NCBI RefSeq assembly: GCF_039555335.1
Contig: NC_092641.1
Span: 33,939,548-34,003,547, forward strand
Length of the DNA stretch: 64,000 nucleotides
Source of the DNA: Amphiura filiformis
Lineage: Eukaryota > Echinodermata > Ophiuroidea > Amphilepidida > Amphiuridae
Direction of reading: 5' to 3'
Below the pieces are notes generated by a model that was not told where the DNA came from, did no database searches, and saw only the letters and a list, made by a program, of their open reading frames with translations. This document shows, piece after piece, positions 44,686 to 57,570 of the stretch. The first letter of the stretch is position 1, and each line of letters begins with the position of its first letter. The position numbers and the translations under genes were made by a program.

Positions 44686-46831
44686 ATGGCAGTGTCCGTT
44701 GGTGGATACGCTCCTCTCCAGGAAATAGGCAAAGGTGCTTATGGTGCTGTGTATAAAACTAAAAATCTACAAACAAAAAAACAGTGTGCTCTGAAAAGGA
44801 TCGAGTTAAACATTGCTGGGGAACGAGAAGTAAAGGCGCTGTTGAAAGTCGGAAAACACCCTCTCATAGTCGAGTACAGGAAGAGTTTTCGGCGCAGAAA
44901 TTACATTTGGATTGAAATGGAGTTTTACAATGGAGGGAATTTGAATGCACATTTTTGGACACAAAGGCCAAACATTCTTCAGAAGCATAACATCATGGAA
45001 CAAATTGCACAAGCTGTGGCTTACTTGCACCAGTCAAGGGTTATTCATCGTGATTTGAAGCCCGACAACATATTGATTTCATATCAGAATTCTGATCTGT
45101 GCATCAAAATTGCAGATTTTGGTCTCGCAAAGGCAATCCTTTCCAGTCAGTTTTCCGGCGATATACAACAGTTCTTCATGTCTAGCCAATGCGGAACTGA
45201 GTATTTTAGAGCTCCAGAGGTATTAGATGGCCGCTACACACTGAAGGCTGATATTTTCTCCATGGGGGTAGTCTTTGCAGCTCTAATGAAAGGAACCAGT
45301 CTCTCTAAAGTTAAATCCAGGTAACTTTCTTTTGATATTGAAAATGATTTAAGGTGGTACTACACCCCCTGATAAATTTTGTGACTAATTTTGCATTTTT
45401 CTGTTAAGAAATGAAGTACATTCTAGCGGAACCTCTTTTCTTATCATAAATAATGTACCTTTTGTCTTGAGTCACTGAAATTCCAGTAAAGTAACTAGAT
45501 TCCTTGCCCCTATATAATATACATAACTTTTGTTACCAGTGTGTTATTATTTTTTGAGAAAAATGCAAAACAGTCACAAATTTATCAAGGGGTGTAGTAC
45601 CACCTTCAGGGATCCTAATTAACCTTATCTCAACAACTTGGAAGATAAATGGAAAAGTTAAAAATATTTGGTTATTTATGATAACATTTTGAAAACTTTG
45701 CTGTCAAACTTTTCAACTCTGCTGCCAAATTTTTCCACTTTTCTTAAATTTTTAATTATAGCGACTGTCATCTTCATAAATTCAGTATGATAAAGAAGAA
45801 AAAAAAGAAAGAAAAGTAGAATTTTGTTTTCCAGACTTATTTTGGTATTTGTAATTATGAATACTAGATCTGGTGTGGTCGAATTTGGTACAGTTGACCT
45901 ATGACCTACGACGGAAGTGAGTTATTCAAACATCGCTTATTAGAAATCCATTTGATTGTCATCCTAAAGTTTTTCTCCTTTTATGAATTAAGCAGTACTT
46001 TTTGTCTGGATGATCAGGATCAAGTTTATTTCACAATATACCTGTGATGGTATTTCTTAATGTTTTAATTTGAATAATTTAATTGATCAAAAAGGTATTT
46101 TCAAGTCCATTATCAATTGCCTACACATGTCTCTTATCTAGATATCTATACACTTCTTTACTTCCTGTGCAATAAATATTGGTTTCATTTTTTACTTCAC
46201 CTACATATGGAAAGGCAACTGAATGAATGAAAAAGTAAACCCACGTTTCTGCCTTTCAACCATACCAATACTCTCAATATGATCAGGAACAAATATTCAA
46301 AACCCACCAACTACCAAAGCCGAGATACAATGTACGACAGCTATTGTTCAGTGATGCTTGTAATATTTTTATGACACATTTTCACTCACTTTTCGTACTA
46401 GGTATCTTGCTGCTTATGTCCAATGTGATGGAAAGGAGCTTCCAATTGGACGATATCAACATGACAAACGCAGAGACGTTTCTCTACCTGCTCGAGTTGA
46501 TATGTCAAAAACTTTGCCACAGCTAATTAAATCAATGATCCGGCTAGATGACAGCCTACGACCAACTGCTGATGAAGTGGCTTCTATACTTCAAGGTATA
46601 CCAGAAGATGAACTGCAGGAGCTACATGAACACATGGAATCCTGGCAATCCAAGGATCCAAGACTTCAGCAGCTAATACAGGTTTTCTGCATATGGCTTG
46701 TCTTGGCCTTTATAGGTGGTTACTTTATTCTTGGAGTATCACTTTGGACATTGCTGGTATTCTTCATTTACCTGTGTTTTTGTTTCTATGTTCTGGTGGA
46801 ATTATTCGGGCATTTGAGAGCAACTATTTAA
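44686..46831 (+). CDS. Protein kinase, STK35/PDIK1L-like, with C-terminal membrane hairpin (copy 1, intact)
   Basis: Two exons, 44,686-45,320 and 46,402-46,831 (AG|GTAACT donor, ACTAG|G acceptor), encode 354 residues. The start ATG is in CACCATGG context and is the only upstream Met shared with copy 2. Kinase motifs are complete: G-K-G-A-Y-G (15-20), ALK Lys37, Glu48, HRDLKPDN (121-128), DFG (144-146), APE (176-178), and LRPTADEV late in the domain. The fold should phosphorylate Ser/Thr. The short insert-poor lobe, GGNLN after the hinge, CGTEYFRAPEV and YTLKADIFSMGVV resemble the STK35/PDIK1L group. Residues 306-324 and 326-346 form two hydrophobic helices, not expected in that group. It lies inside an 11.8-kb intron of the minus-strand gene. 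Confidence 0.88.
45351..45606. mobile_element. 256-bp TIR element in kinase copy 1 intron
   Basis: AAGGTGGTACTACACCCCCT at the left (45,351) is inverted at the right (AGGGGTGTAGTACCACCTT, to 45,606). Pairing continues through TGATAAATTTTGTGACT and TTTTGCATTTTTCT for about 55 bp. The intron of copy 2 goes straight from TTTTGAAAACAGTTTTT to GGGATCCTAA, so the empty site is visible. Confidence 0.92.
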
Positions 46832-47304
46832 TGCACATCAGTGTAGCAGTCACAGCGAGTGATCTAACACCAGGAGCAATTCAGTTTTGGCTAGCAACTG
46901 TTGCTATGAAGTTGTCTCTAGGTGATTTGAGGATTTATTTTGAAAAAATCCAGTAAAATTATCATTTAAATTTGTTTATAAAATTGAAGTCATATTGTAC
47001 CATTTCCAATAACAGCTAAACAACTGAGGTATAAAGCAAAGAAAATTGGAATTTACTACCAGTGCTGATAACACTGGTGTGTTTCACTCCATCAGTCGTG
47101 CTACGGTACAGTTTTTGATGTGTGTATGACAGTCCCACACGCCATGTACGTACTGTATTATGAACATCGCATAGGCGTTTGAATAATATTTCCATCATAA
47201 AAATAAACCACCTTGTTCAGACGGTTTATTCAAAATCTCAGATTTAGACAAAAGTCTTGATTTTTGCTGAACCATGAAATGGTATCAGCCTATATGAGTG
47301 AATG
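46832..47304. other. Downstream flank of kinase copy 1
   Basis: Non-coding, duplicated at 52,996-53,340. Nothing else recognised. Confidence 0.6.
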
Positions 47305-47411
47305 TTACTAGCTTACTAAGTTACTAGCTTACTAAGTTACTAGCTTACTAAGTTACTAGCTTACTAAGTTACTAGCTTACTAAGTTACTAGCTTACTAAG
47401 TTACTAGCTTA
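47305..47411. repeat. 16-bp minisatellite, ~6.7 copies
   Basis: TTACTAGCTTACTAAG repeated head to tail without variation. Each unit is itself two similar 8-bp halves. It is absent from the equivalent place in duplication copy 2. Confidence 0.97.
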
Positions 47412-48800
47412 ATAACTCACTAACAATTTGGTCTGAAATGGACATATCTCTAAATGCCACGAAGGTATGACCCCATGAGTGGTGTTATATGAAAGAGGAA
47501 AACATAAAGAATATAATAAAAATATTTCCAAACGTCAGAGGTCATCCAGTTTAAATAAGAAATAAATAAATAAACCACATGTACATCTGATTACTTGCAT
47601 TAAAATTATTTCAACTCTTTCAATTCTGTCTCGGATGTTTTTAAAGTAATATATAAAGTGAAAGCCAAAATGATATTGCACAATTTGCCATTTTTTTGCC
47701 TTAACTTTGCAAAAATACTGCACCTTAGTTGTGTTAGTGATCAATATTATGAGTACATGTATATTTGAGTAACCATGGGTGTAGATTTGGATTGCATTAG
47801 TCATATTCAAAAATTGTAAATTGTTTATTATTAGCAGACTCGATAAATTGGTCTTCTCATATACAAACTTCAAAGAATCAAGAACATGGTTGCATGGCTA
47901 ATTACATTTTAGACATTTTAGTTTTAGCATTCAAAAGCCTCCACGTCACATTTCCTTTTTCGCAATTGCCAATAAGAGATTCAAATTGTGAAAATAATAC
48001 CAGTTCATCTATGAGTCAAGTTGGGTGGAACAAGCAAAAAACCAGATAAATAAATAAATGAACACAGACAAACATTTACATATGACCACTGATTAACTTC
48101 CAAGCAAGTTGGGGATTCCAAGTGTTCACTGGTGCATGAATGTTCTTTTCATTGAGTTCATAATTCTTTTGAAAATCATTCACTGTAACAAGGAATGTTG
48201 TATTTATCCATGGGGAACAAGGTCATAACCAACAGCAATCAAAAGTGGGATTTCCCCATACTATGTGTACAATGAATTTGCAATGTTTATGTAGAAACGT
48301 CATCTGCAACGACGTGTAGTTGTGTACCTTGAGAAAGAAAACAAAGCCATTAAAACCAGCTCAACTGATGGTTAATCAGACAGTTTCTTGGTGTGTGAGA
48401 AAAAGTGGCAACCATGGAATGCTAAATTGTTGCAATACAAAGGCGAGTTTACATAGGCCCAACATGCTTAATTTTTTAAGACATCAGAAGCTGTAGAGTG
48501 GATTTAGATTTTGCTTCTGCCGGAAAGCCACATATGTACTGCCAGACCGCTGACCGACCGACCAACCAACCAACCATCAACGCATTGTTGTGGGGGCCAA
48601 AATTTGGAGTTTTTGGTCTTGCATAGGAAATTCTTCATGTTTAGCAGTGTATGTTAGGCCATTGGATCAGAATATTTTTCACTCCTGGAGCATTTGATAG
48701 TTGTTATATTATACAAGATGTTTCTTCAATGGATATAACCTTGACTGCTTTTATTAAACCATCAACTCTGCCTGAAGTTAGCTGAGGTAAGATTTTTACG
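47412..48800. other. Upstream flank of kinase copy 2
   Basis: Non-coding. From about 47,925 it parallels 42,510-43,480, including the CAACCAACCATCAACGCATT segment near 48,560 (43,367 in copy 1). No gene. Confidence 0.6.
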
Positions 48801-48844
48801 CAATAAAATTAAGAACTATGAAATAAGAAGTAACAATAAACAAC

Positions 48845-49190
48845 AAAGGGGCAGACAGACAGACAGACATACTCACGCAGGTATACTTGTGTGTCTGTGA
48901 GACTTGTGTGACTTTTGTTGTGTGTCTTTTTGACCCGATGGACACGTGACGGACGCCTTTTTCCATCTTGTGTGTCTTTTTTGTTGTTCAGACTGGTTGT
49001 TGCTTGTGTGCCTTTTTCAATACCTTTAAAAATGACCTCTACACCCCATATACCCCCCTGCAAGAGCTTACTTCTGTGCCTAGACACACAAGAAAAAATC
49101 TCCACACAAGCTAGTTTTGTACTAAAAAAAAAGGCACACAAGCATAGCCTCGTGAGAACAGACAGAGACAGACAGAGAGAGTCAAACAGA
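48845..49190. repeat. Simple-repeat region rich in GACA and TGTGTCT
   Basis: (GACA) runs at 48,854-48,870 and near 49,160-49,180 flank TGTGTGTCTTTTT-type words, with CTTGTGTGCCTTTTT (49,002) inverted at 49,127-49,142 (AAAAAAAAGGCACACAAG). It lies in the segment present only in copy 2. Confidence 0.7.
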
Positions 49191-49482
49191 CAAAGACTGA
49201 GATTATCTTTGAATAACTTTATTTTTAAGATCTATGAATCTACATTTATGAGTTGGGTATGCACCCATTTAATTGCTCAAATAAAGATTTTAACAAAACT
49301 ATGATAAACTGAACTCAAAATATATGAGCTACATGTACAGTGTGACATACTATCATTATCTTTCAAACTATTTACGATTCTTGCTGTTTTGTTTCTAGTT
49401 TGAAAAAAAAAAAAACTTCATGGTTGTAGGTTAACTGCTATAATTCTTTGTGTTAGTGTTGATGATGCAGTGCAGAGCATAC

Positions 49483-49679
49483 ACTATAATCAAATTAAGT
49501 ATTTCTTGGCCAAATTGGAACACTGTGAACGCTAGTGGCTCCGCGATAATCACACGCGAATAAAGCGCGGTACAGAAGAAAGTATACATGCGTTACGCTG
49601 CGTTAACGCTTAGTACACTACATGGACGCTTAACACGCATGTTCCACTTTGGCCTAGAAATACTTAATTTGATTATAGT
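49483..49679. mobile_element. 197-bp TIR element
   Basis: ACTATAATCAAATTAAGTAT at 49,483 is inverted at 49,660-49,679. Pairing extends about 38 bp through TTTCT(T/A)GGCCAAA(T/G)TGGAACA. The interior is CG-rich (CGCGATAATCACACGCG, CGTTACGCTGCGTTAACGCT). It lies about 95 bp upstream of the WD40 exon. Confidence 0.9.
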
Positions 49680-49745
49680 TGATGTGCTGTTATTTATATG
49701 TGATAAAGTAAATTGTCCAACTATATTTACAATATAGAGCAGTAA

Positions 49746-51252
<1,507 letters not shown>

Positions 51253-52995
51253 ATGGCTGTGTCCGTTGGTGGATACGGTCCACTAAAGGAAATAGGCAAA
51301 GGTGCTTACGGTGCTGTTTACAAAACTAAAAATCTACAAACTAGAAAACAATGTGCACTGAAACGGATCGTGTTAAACAATGCTGGGGCACGAGAAGTGA
51401 AGGCGCTATTGAAAGTTGGAAAACATCCTCTCATAGTGGAATACAGGAAGAGTTTTCGGCGCAAAAATCACATTTGGATTGAAATGGAGTTTTGCAATGG
51501 AGGGAATTTTGAATGCACATTTTTGGACACAACGGCCCAACATTCTTCAGAAGCATAACATCATGGAACAAATTGCCCAAGCTGTGGCTTACTTGCACCA
51601 GTCAAGGGTTATTCATCGTGATTTGAAGCCCGACAACATATTGATTGTATATCGGAAATCCGTTCTGTGCATCAAAATAGCAGATTTTGGTCTTGCAAAG
51701 GCAATCCTTTCCAGTCAGTTTTCCGGAGATATACAAAAGTTCTTCATGTCTAGCCAATGTGGAACTGAGTATTTTAGGGCTCCAGAGGTATTAGATGGCA
51801 GCTACACACTGAAGGCTGATATTTTCTCCATGGGGGTCGTCTTTGCAGCTCTAATGAAAGGAACCAGCCTCTCTAAAGTTAAATCCAGGTAACTTTCTTT
51901 TGATTTTGAAAACAGTTTTTGGGATCCTAACCTTAGGACAAACAAAAAAATAACATATTTTATTAAAGTTTGAAAACTTTGCTGCCACATTTTTCCGCTT
52001 CATAAAATCGGTATATTTGAAGAAAAAAGCTAGAAAAGAAGAATTTTGTTTTTCGGTTGTTTTAGTTTACATTTGAATACAAAATCCCATGCGATGGCCA
52101 AATTTGGTAAAGTTGACCTATGACCTAGGATGGAAGTGAGTAATTCAAACATCGCTTATTACGAATCCATTTGAATGTCACCAAAACCTTTATCTTCTTT
52201 TATGAAATAAGCGGTACTGTTTGTCTGGATGTTTTTGGATACTTCTTTATTTTTAAGTTGAATGATTCAATTTATCAAAAGGAATTTTCAAGTCCATTAT
52301 AAATTGTCTACTCTCATGTTTCTTATTTAGATGTCTGCTTACTTCTTTATTTCTTGTGCAATGAATATTTGTTTCATTTTTTACTTCACCTACATACAGA
52401 AAAGCAACTGAATGAACGAAAAAATAAACCCACGTTTCTGCCTTTCAACCATGACAATACCTCAACATAAACAGGAATAAATATTCAAAACTGAGACACA
52501 ACAGATATTTTTCAATGATTCTTGTAATATTATTATGACATATTTTCACTCACTTTTCGTACTAGGTATCTTGCTGCTTATGTCCAATGTGATGGAAAGG
52601 AGCTTCCAATTGGACGATATCAACATGACAAACGCAGCGATGCTCCTCTACCTGCTCGAGTTGATATGTCAAAAACTTTGCCACAACTAATTAAATCAAT
52701 GATCCAGCTAGATGACAGCCTACGACCAACTGCTGATGAAGTGGCTTCCATACTTCAAGGTATACCAGAAGATGAATTGCAGGAGCTACATGAACACATG
52801 GAATCCTGGCAATCCAAGGATCCAAGACTACAGCAGCTAATACAGGTTTTCTGCATATGGCTTGTCTTGGCCTTTATAGGTGGTTACTTTATTCTTGGAG
52901 TATCACTTTGGACATTGCTGATATTCTTCATTTACCTATGTTTTTGTTTCTATATACTGGTGGAATTATTCGGGCATTTGAGAGCAACTATTTAA
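51253..52995 (+). pseudogene. Protein kinase copy 2, one-base frameshift
   Basis: Exons 51,253-51,888 and 52,566-52,995 align with copy 1 throughout, with the same donor, acceptor, start context (CACCATGG) and stop. Exon 1 is one base longer: GGGAATTTTGAATGC at 51,502-51,516 against GGGAATTTGAATGC in copy 1. The extra T in a T run follows residue 85 (E-F-C-N-G-G-N-F) and leads to a stop at 51,556-51,558, before the HRD motif. The other frame resumes at once and keeps HRDLKPDN, DFG, APE and both C-terminal hydrophobic helices. Intact remaining sequence means either very recent inactivation or an assembly error. Confidence 0.85.
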
Positions 52996-53474
52996 TGCAC
53001 ATCAGTGTAGCAGTCAGTCACAGCGAGTGATCTAACACCAGCAGCGATTCAGTTTTGGCTAGCAACTGTTGCTATGAAGTTGTCTCCAGGTGATTTGAGG
53101 ATTTATTTTGAAAAAATCCAGTAAAATTGTCATTTAAATTTGTTTATAAAATTGAAGTCATATTGTACCATTTCCAATAACAGCTAAACAACTGAGGTAT
53201 AAATTGGAATTTACTACCAGTGCTAATAACACTGGTGTGTATCACTCCATCAGTCGTGCTACGATACGGTTTTTGATGTGTGTATGACCGTCCCGCATGC
53301 CATGTACGTACTGTATTATGAACATCACAACATTTACAATATATCCTGACGTACAAAATGCATTTCAGGCCACCTACAGGACACAAATTTTCTATTTTGT
53401 GATAGAAGCCAAAGAAATAACTGTTGATGATCCATTGCAAAATGACCAATGTAAAAAGAAACAAATGAACTAAC
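52996..53474. other. Downstream flank of kinase copy 2, intron of the minus-strand gene
   Basis: Non-coding; parallels 46,832-47,165, and the match ends near 53,335. Confidence 0.6.
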
Positions 53475-53581
53475 CTTTTCTCCACTAATTTGTCTGCTCT
53501 AGCCTGTAATTGTGCTGTGGAATCATCAAGAACAGAACTTGCATAACTTGAAGAACTGGGTGCTATTGTAGTTTTGCCATT
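53475..53581 (-). CDS. Most 5' recognised exon of minus-strand host gene
   Basis: Acceptor TCCCATGCAG| and donor GAAAAG|GTTAG enclose 107 bp. The frame starts in phase 0 and reads NGKTTIAPSSSSYASSVLDD, then STAQLQARADKLVEK, ending in phase 2. The AG left over joins the T of the exon at 41,681 to give Ser, continuing ESTLLSEP. The L-Q-A-R-A-D-x-L-x-E-x-S-E-S pattern followed by V-S-S-E-G is what I recall from PROSER3-type proteins, tentatively. The 11.8-kb intron to the next exon holds both kinase genes on the other strand. Earlier exons were not found. Confidence 0.78.
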
Positions 53582-53870
53582 CTGCATGGGAGACACATGT
53601 AGGGAGAGAAAAATAGTACTGTGCGGTATAATATAAGGAACTTGTACTGATGCATAGGCATGTATTTCTTGAATGTTCCTTTCTCTAGTTCTAAAAAATG
53701 AATGTATTCATCTTGTAATACTTACTCTAAATATTCACTTTGAGGGTTTTGACCAAAACTTTTATTTTGATGTTGTCTTGTGACCCCTTAATCTGGAGTG
53801 GATCCAAAGATATTATACTCAGATATTACCGACTCAAAATTATACCATACATAACGCTATGGTAAATCCA
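53582..53870. other. Non-coding stretch
   Basis: No gene or repeat recognised. Confidence 0.5.
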
Positions 53871-54507
53871 CCATCTTGGTTTTGTCGCTCATGGAGGCCA
53901 CTTCATGTACCCCAGGCATCTTAAGCCCGGAAACGAACAATAACTTGCGCCTTTAAGTTTGAGATTTACAAATATTTGTGCATAGAGTGCTGAGCACACA
54001 TTTTTGGCCCATAGAGTACCGAAAATTATCTTTTTAGCATTTCAGCATTTTCATGACCATATTTCAGTAGAACATGATAAAAACATCCACAGTCCAAATT
54101 TGGTGGGATCGGATCATGAGGGCCTGAGATATGGCTGCATGAACTCCTAATTAGCCCCATTGAAATTAGTGTAAATTGGCCTGGTTCCAAACAGTTATGA
54201 ACCAGGCCAATTTACACTGATTTCAATGGGGCTAATTAGGTATTCATGCGGCCATTTCTCGGGCCCTCACGATCCGATTCCCACCAAATTTGACTGTGGA
54301 TGTTTTTCATCATGCTCCACCGATACATGATATTCAAAACGCCGAAATGCAAAAAAAGTTTTCTGTGACGTCATCACATCGGTACTCTATTGTGTTACAC
54401 ACAGAATGCAAACAACAACACACGTTGAACTGAAGTCTGCCGGTCGTATAGCAAATAATCCAGAGGTACATGAAGTGGCCTCCATGAGCGACACACAAAA
54501 CATGGCA
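53871..54507. repeat. ~640-bp foldback with arms of ~300 bp
   Basis: Outer ends: GTCGCTCATGGAGGCCACTT (about 53,885) against AAGTGGCCTCCATGAGCGAC (about 54,474). Inner stem: CTAATTAGCCCCATTGAAAT ... GGCCTGGTTC (54,148-54,190) against GAACCAGGCC ... ATTTCAATGGGGCTAATTAG (54,201-54,240), with a loop of about 12 bases. The parts between also pair (AACATCCACAGTC, AAATTTGGTGGGA, ATGAGGGCC...). It would form one long hairpin as RNA or single-stranded DNA. No coding sequence. Confidence 0.93.
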
Positions 54508-54860
54508 GAGTCGGTACTCTTTGATTCTACCTCATTGGATGGATCACAAATAATTTGTATCAATTAACTGAAGTTTGCATACTTGAGAAAAAATTGACTT
54601 TTATTTTTGATAACTGTGAAGCAACCCAAAATGGTGACCAAATGAAAGATGTTCCATTTTTGAAATGTTGGCACTTTCACTTCACAAAATGAGTCAAATT
54701 ATATACAGTACCTGACACGTGTAAGTGACCACGTGCCACGCTTTTTTTGCCGTGTTATTTGCGTGTTGAAAATCCTTATTATAACACGCGTGTTGACAAT
54801 AAGTGGTCTCAAGCGTCTGTCCCGAGAATTCTCGGTGTTTGGCATCTGGCCCAAAGCTAC

Positions 54861-54900
54861 CGCGATCTCACGGTACAACACGCGATCTCACGGTACAACA
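54861..54900 (+). repeat. Perfect 20-bp tandem duplication
   Basis: CGCGATCTCACGGTACAACA occurs twice back to back. Confidence 0.97.
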
Positions 54901-55238
54901 CGCTTTAGTGATAATGTAGCTGCTGACGAAATTACCAAGTGTGAAGTGCTAATTTGCTATGTCAATAAACACTTAAAAAGTTGTTGAGTTTTCGATAACA
55001 TGATTTACCCGTTTATATGTTTATCATCGCCGGTCACCGACCATGGAAATGCACCAACCATTCATGAATCTTCCATTCATCAAAAAAGGCATACGCCGGT
55101 AATTTTTAGTGCCGATTCATATGCATGTATAAATGTTCAGTTTCATAATTTTCACGCAGGGTATTGAATTATGATATTTAATTTCAATCATGTTCACTCG
55201 CTACCTTGGAGAAATTCATGTTATCTAGTAGCCAGCGC
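54901..55238. other. Non-coding stretch
   Basis: No gene recognised. Confidence 0.5.
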
Positions 55239-55281
55239 TGAGTGTAGGGTGCAGCGCTCCCCGGGGAGCGCTACACTCAGT
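55239..55281. repeat. GC-rich palindrome
   Basis: AGCGCTCCCCGGGGAGCGCT (55,253-55,272) is a perfect 20-bp palindrome. It is embedded in a longer stem, CTGAGTGTAG on the left and CTACACTCAG on the right, with a 5-base bulge (GGTGC). Confidence 0.95.
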
Positions 55282-55832
55282 GATCTCAATGCTGTGCAAA
55301 ACACGGACCTAAAGTCATACACATTATTTTCAGTATTTCACTCTTTTTAGTTTTAAATGATAGTTTAAAACAGTCAATTTAACCATATTATGAACATGAT
55401 TCTGCGAAATTTAATATTTTTTTCGTAACATAAAAAAGTATTTAAAATAACACGGGCAGTACGCATGCATGGACACCGTCAGTTCGGACTGGGGGAATTT
55501 TTAAAAACGGACGTCAATTTCACTCATCATGAACCCTGGTCCCCGAAAACTCGTCACTCGGAAAATCCATATAGTCAAGTCCTTAATTTTAGCTATCTGC
55601 AAATACAATCCCTGTTTAATTTAATTGGGTCAAGTTCAAGTAGGGACTATTTCAGTTTACTGCTGATATTATTATGATGCGATCGATATACTGTATAAAT
55701 TGTATAATAAAAATGTGTGCAAATCTTCTTTCATTGGCCGAGCCGATCCGCGACTTCGGACTCTTGAGACCGCTTGAATGACAGCATCTTACCTTATTAT
55801 CAAGTCCATTAATTTAACATATCTGCCCGGCT

Positions 55833-56030
55833 TCAATAAATTATATTCCTGAAATCAGTTGCTACAATGTGTAATATTTCCTTCAATTCTTTGTCGTCCG
55901 TTTTTTCCCAACACGATTCAAAATTATCCATTTTGTGAACGTCCGTGATGTTTCCATTCATATTGTTTTTGCCGCTTTTAAATTCCTCTTTTGATTTATT
56001 CCAGCATGATTCCAGTATAGTACGCATCAT
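55833..56030 (-). CDS. Small uncharacterised frame, possible start of a minus-strand transcript
   Basis: 65 codons from ATG to TGA. It is strongly charged, with two similar pieces ESCWNKSKEEF and ESCWEKTDDKEL. A good splice donor on the minus strand (ATAAG|GTAAGATG) lies 35 bp beyond the stop, near 55,797. The surrounding 55,200-56,400 is richer in CG than the rest of the window, as promoters can be. It could be a 5' exon with an upstream frame for the minus-strand gene, or chance. I recognise no domain. Confidence 0.22.
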   Translation of the reverse strand: MMRTILESCWNKSKEEFKSGKNNMNGNITDVHKMDNFESCWEKTDDKELKEILHIVATDFRNIIY

Positions 56031-57300
56031 TCCAATTCAATTTTGAAATCCAGAGACCCAATCTCTAGGTCCCGGACTCCCGGCTCTAGATTTCCCCGTG
56101 CAATGTTCAAGATTATGCATGCCGATTGTGTGTGTTTCAACTCAAATAGAAGTTAAAACATCTGTTGTTGGACGCAAAGTGCACGAAGATTTATACATCC
56201 AAATGATCTATTTGCCAAGTGCACCGAAGCCCAAGAGCCCCAAGAGAAGCTGGATGAGTACCCTTGGTCTTCAGCCCGGTCTTCAGTGACTAACCCCAGC
56301 CCAGGATGCTAAGCGGCCGGCAGCTCCCCGGTCCAAACAACACAATGCACCGCCCATGCCAAGATATGAATCCGAGGACTTGCAAGACCGCACCCGGAAA
56401 GATCATCCTGCAGACTGTATTGATTTATTGAATGTTATGTTGTCATTGTCATAATTTATGCCGAAAGACCAATTATATTTATTCAATAGCCAAATACAAC
56501 AGTCGTATCAGCAGATAAAAATATCTCTGAATGCGGTAAAATATCATGCACATCGTATACACAAGGGTGTGATCATGATGATGCATGATGTAAACAATAA
56601 TATGTCCACTCCCAGCATTTTTGATGTCATCAACCTAAGTGGTAAATTTACCACTTATTATACATTAGAAAAAATACAACTTCGCCGCCATGAAAAAAAT
56701 TTCCGCCGCATTCGGAGGCAAAAAAACCCAAATTCTGCCTGATTATAACTCCCTAGCCCCTCCTATAATATCTAATGGTGCGTACCTTCAGCTGTAAATC
56801 AATGCTGCTGTAGCATAAACCGTACAAATTGTAAAAAAATGTACATGTTTTACACACTTGTTTAATTTTCAAAAGAATAATATTTTCAATTAAAAAAAAA
56901 TTAATCACTGTTTATTTTTACATCGCAATCTCCGAGTGATTTGACTTTTTGTTTATACTAAGATTTGAGTGCGGGAAGGGTGGGAGAGACAGAAAGAGAG
57001 AATGGTATAATGGTACCAAGTCGCCACATCAATGCCAAGCACAACCATAATTCCATCGAGATAAATATTGTTTGCGATAATGTTTGCGACAACCATGACA
57101 ACGCCGGGGAAATCCCCAGCTCTTGCATTCATGACTGTCGTAAACTAGGTCAATGCTGCATGCATGCTAAGTTTAGGGCCGTGAGAAAGTAAAATGAATA
57201 ACATAATTTGACCGCTGGGTGAACCCTGGGTTTAATTAATGTTCCTGTGAGCGGGGCGTGGCTATACCAATTGCTATACTGACTGTATGTATGCGTGTGA
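56031..57300. other. Non-coding stretch, possible promoter-proximal region
   Basis: CG-richer to about 56,420, then AT-rich. No supported gene. Confidence 0.4.
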
Positions 57301-57308
57301 TTGTAAAA

Positions 57309-57385
57309 AATAGGGGTGGGGGTAAATTTTTTGATGACCTAAAATAGGGAGTCATAAGATGACCAAAGACGGTGTGTTTATTTTA
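57309..57385. repeat. Dispersed repeat, paired with 58,110-58,195
   Basis: TTTTGATGACC(T/A)AAA...AATAGGGAGTCA(T/C)AAGATGACCA(A/C)AGA and GTGTGTTT are shared with 58,140-58,190. Confidence 0.75.
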
Positions 57386-57456
57386 TTCAAAAAGACTGAT
57401 TTCAATACAATTTTAGCTTGTCTAGGGGGTAAGGTGTATCGGTGGTGTGTGGGGGG

Positions 57457-57570
57457 CAGGGCTGTCAACTCTCACGCATTGGCCGTGAGTCTCACGCATT
57501 GGGTCACTTTCTCACGCCAAGGTAGTATAATCTCACGCCAAGGTAGTAAAGCTCACATAAAAACTTGAAA
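57457..57570. repeat. CTCACGC-rich repeat with hAT-like start
   Basis: CAGGGCTGTCAACTCTCACG is followed by five more CTCAC(G)-type words, two of them in the direct repeat TCTCACGCCAAGGTAGTA. The CAGGGCTGTCAA start looks like an hAT terminus, but no matching right end was found. Confidence 0.5.

Noticed and set aside
54699-54881. 60-residue minus-strand frame as a 5' exon of the host gene
   Set aside because: It contains no convincing acceptor, and its phase relation to exon 53,475-53,581 cannot be shown.
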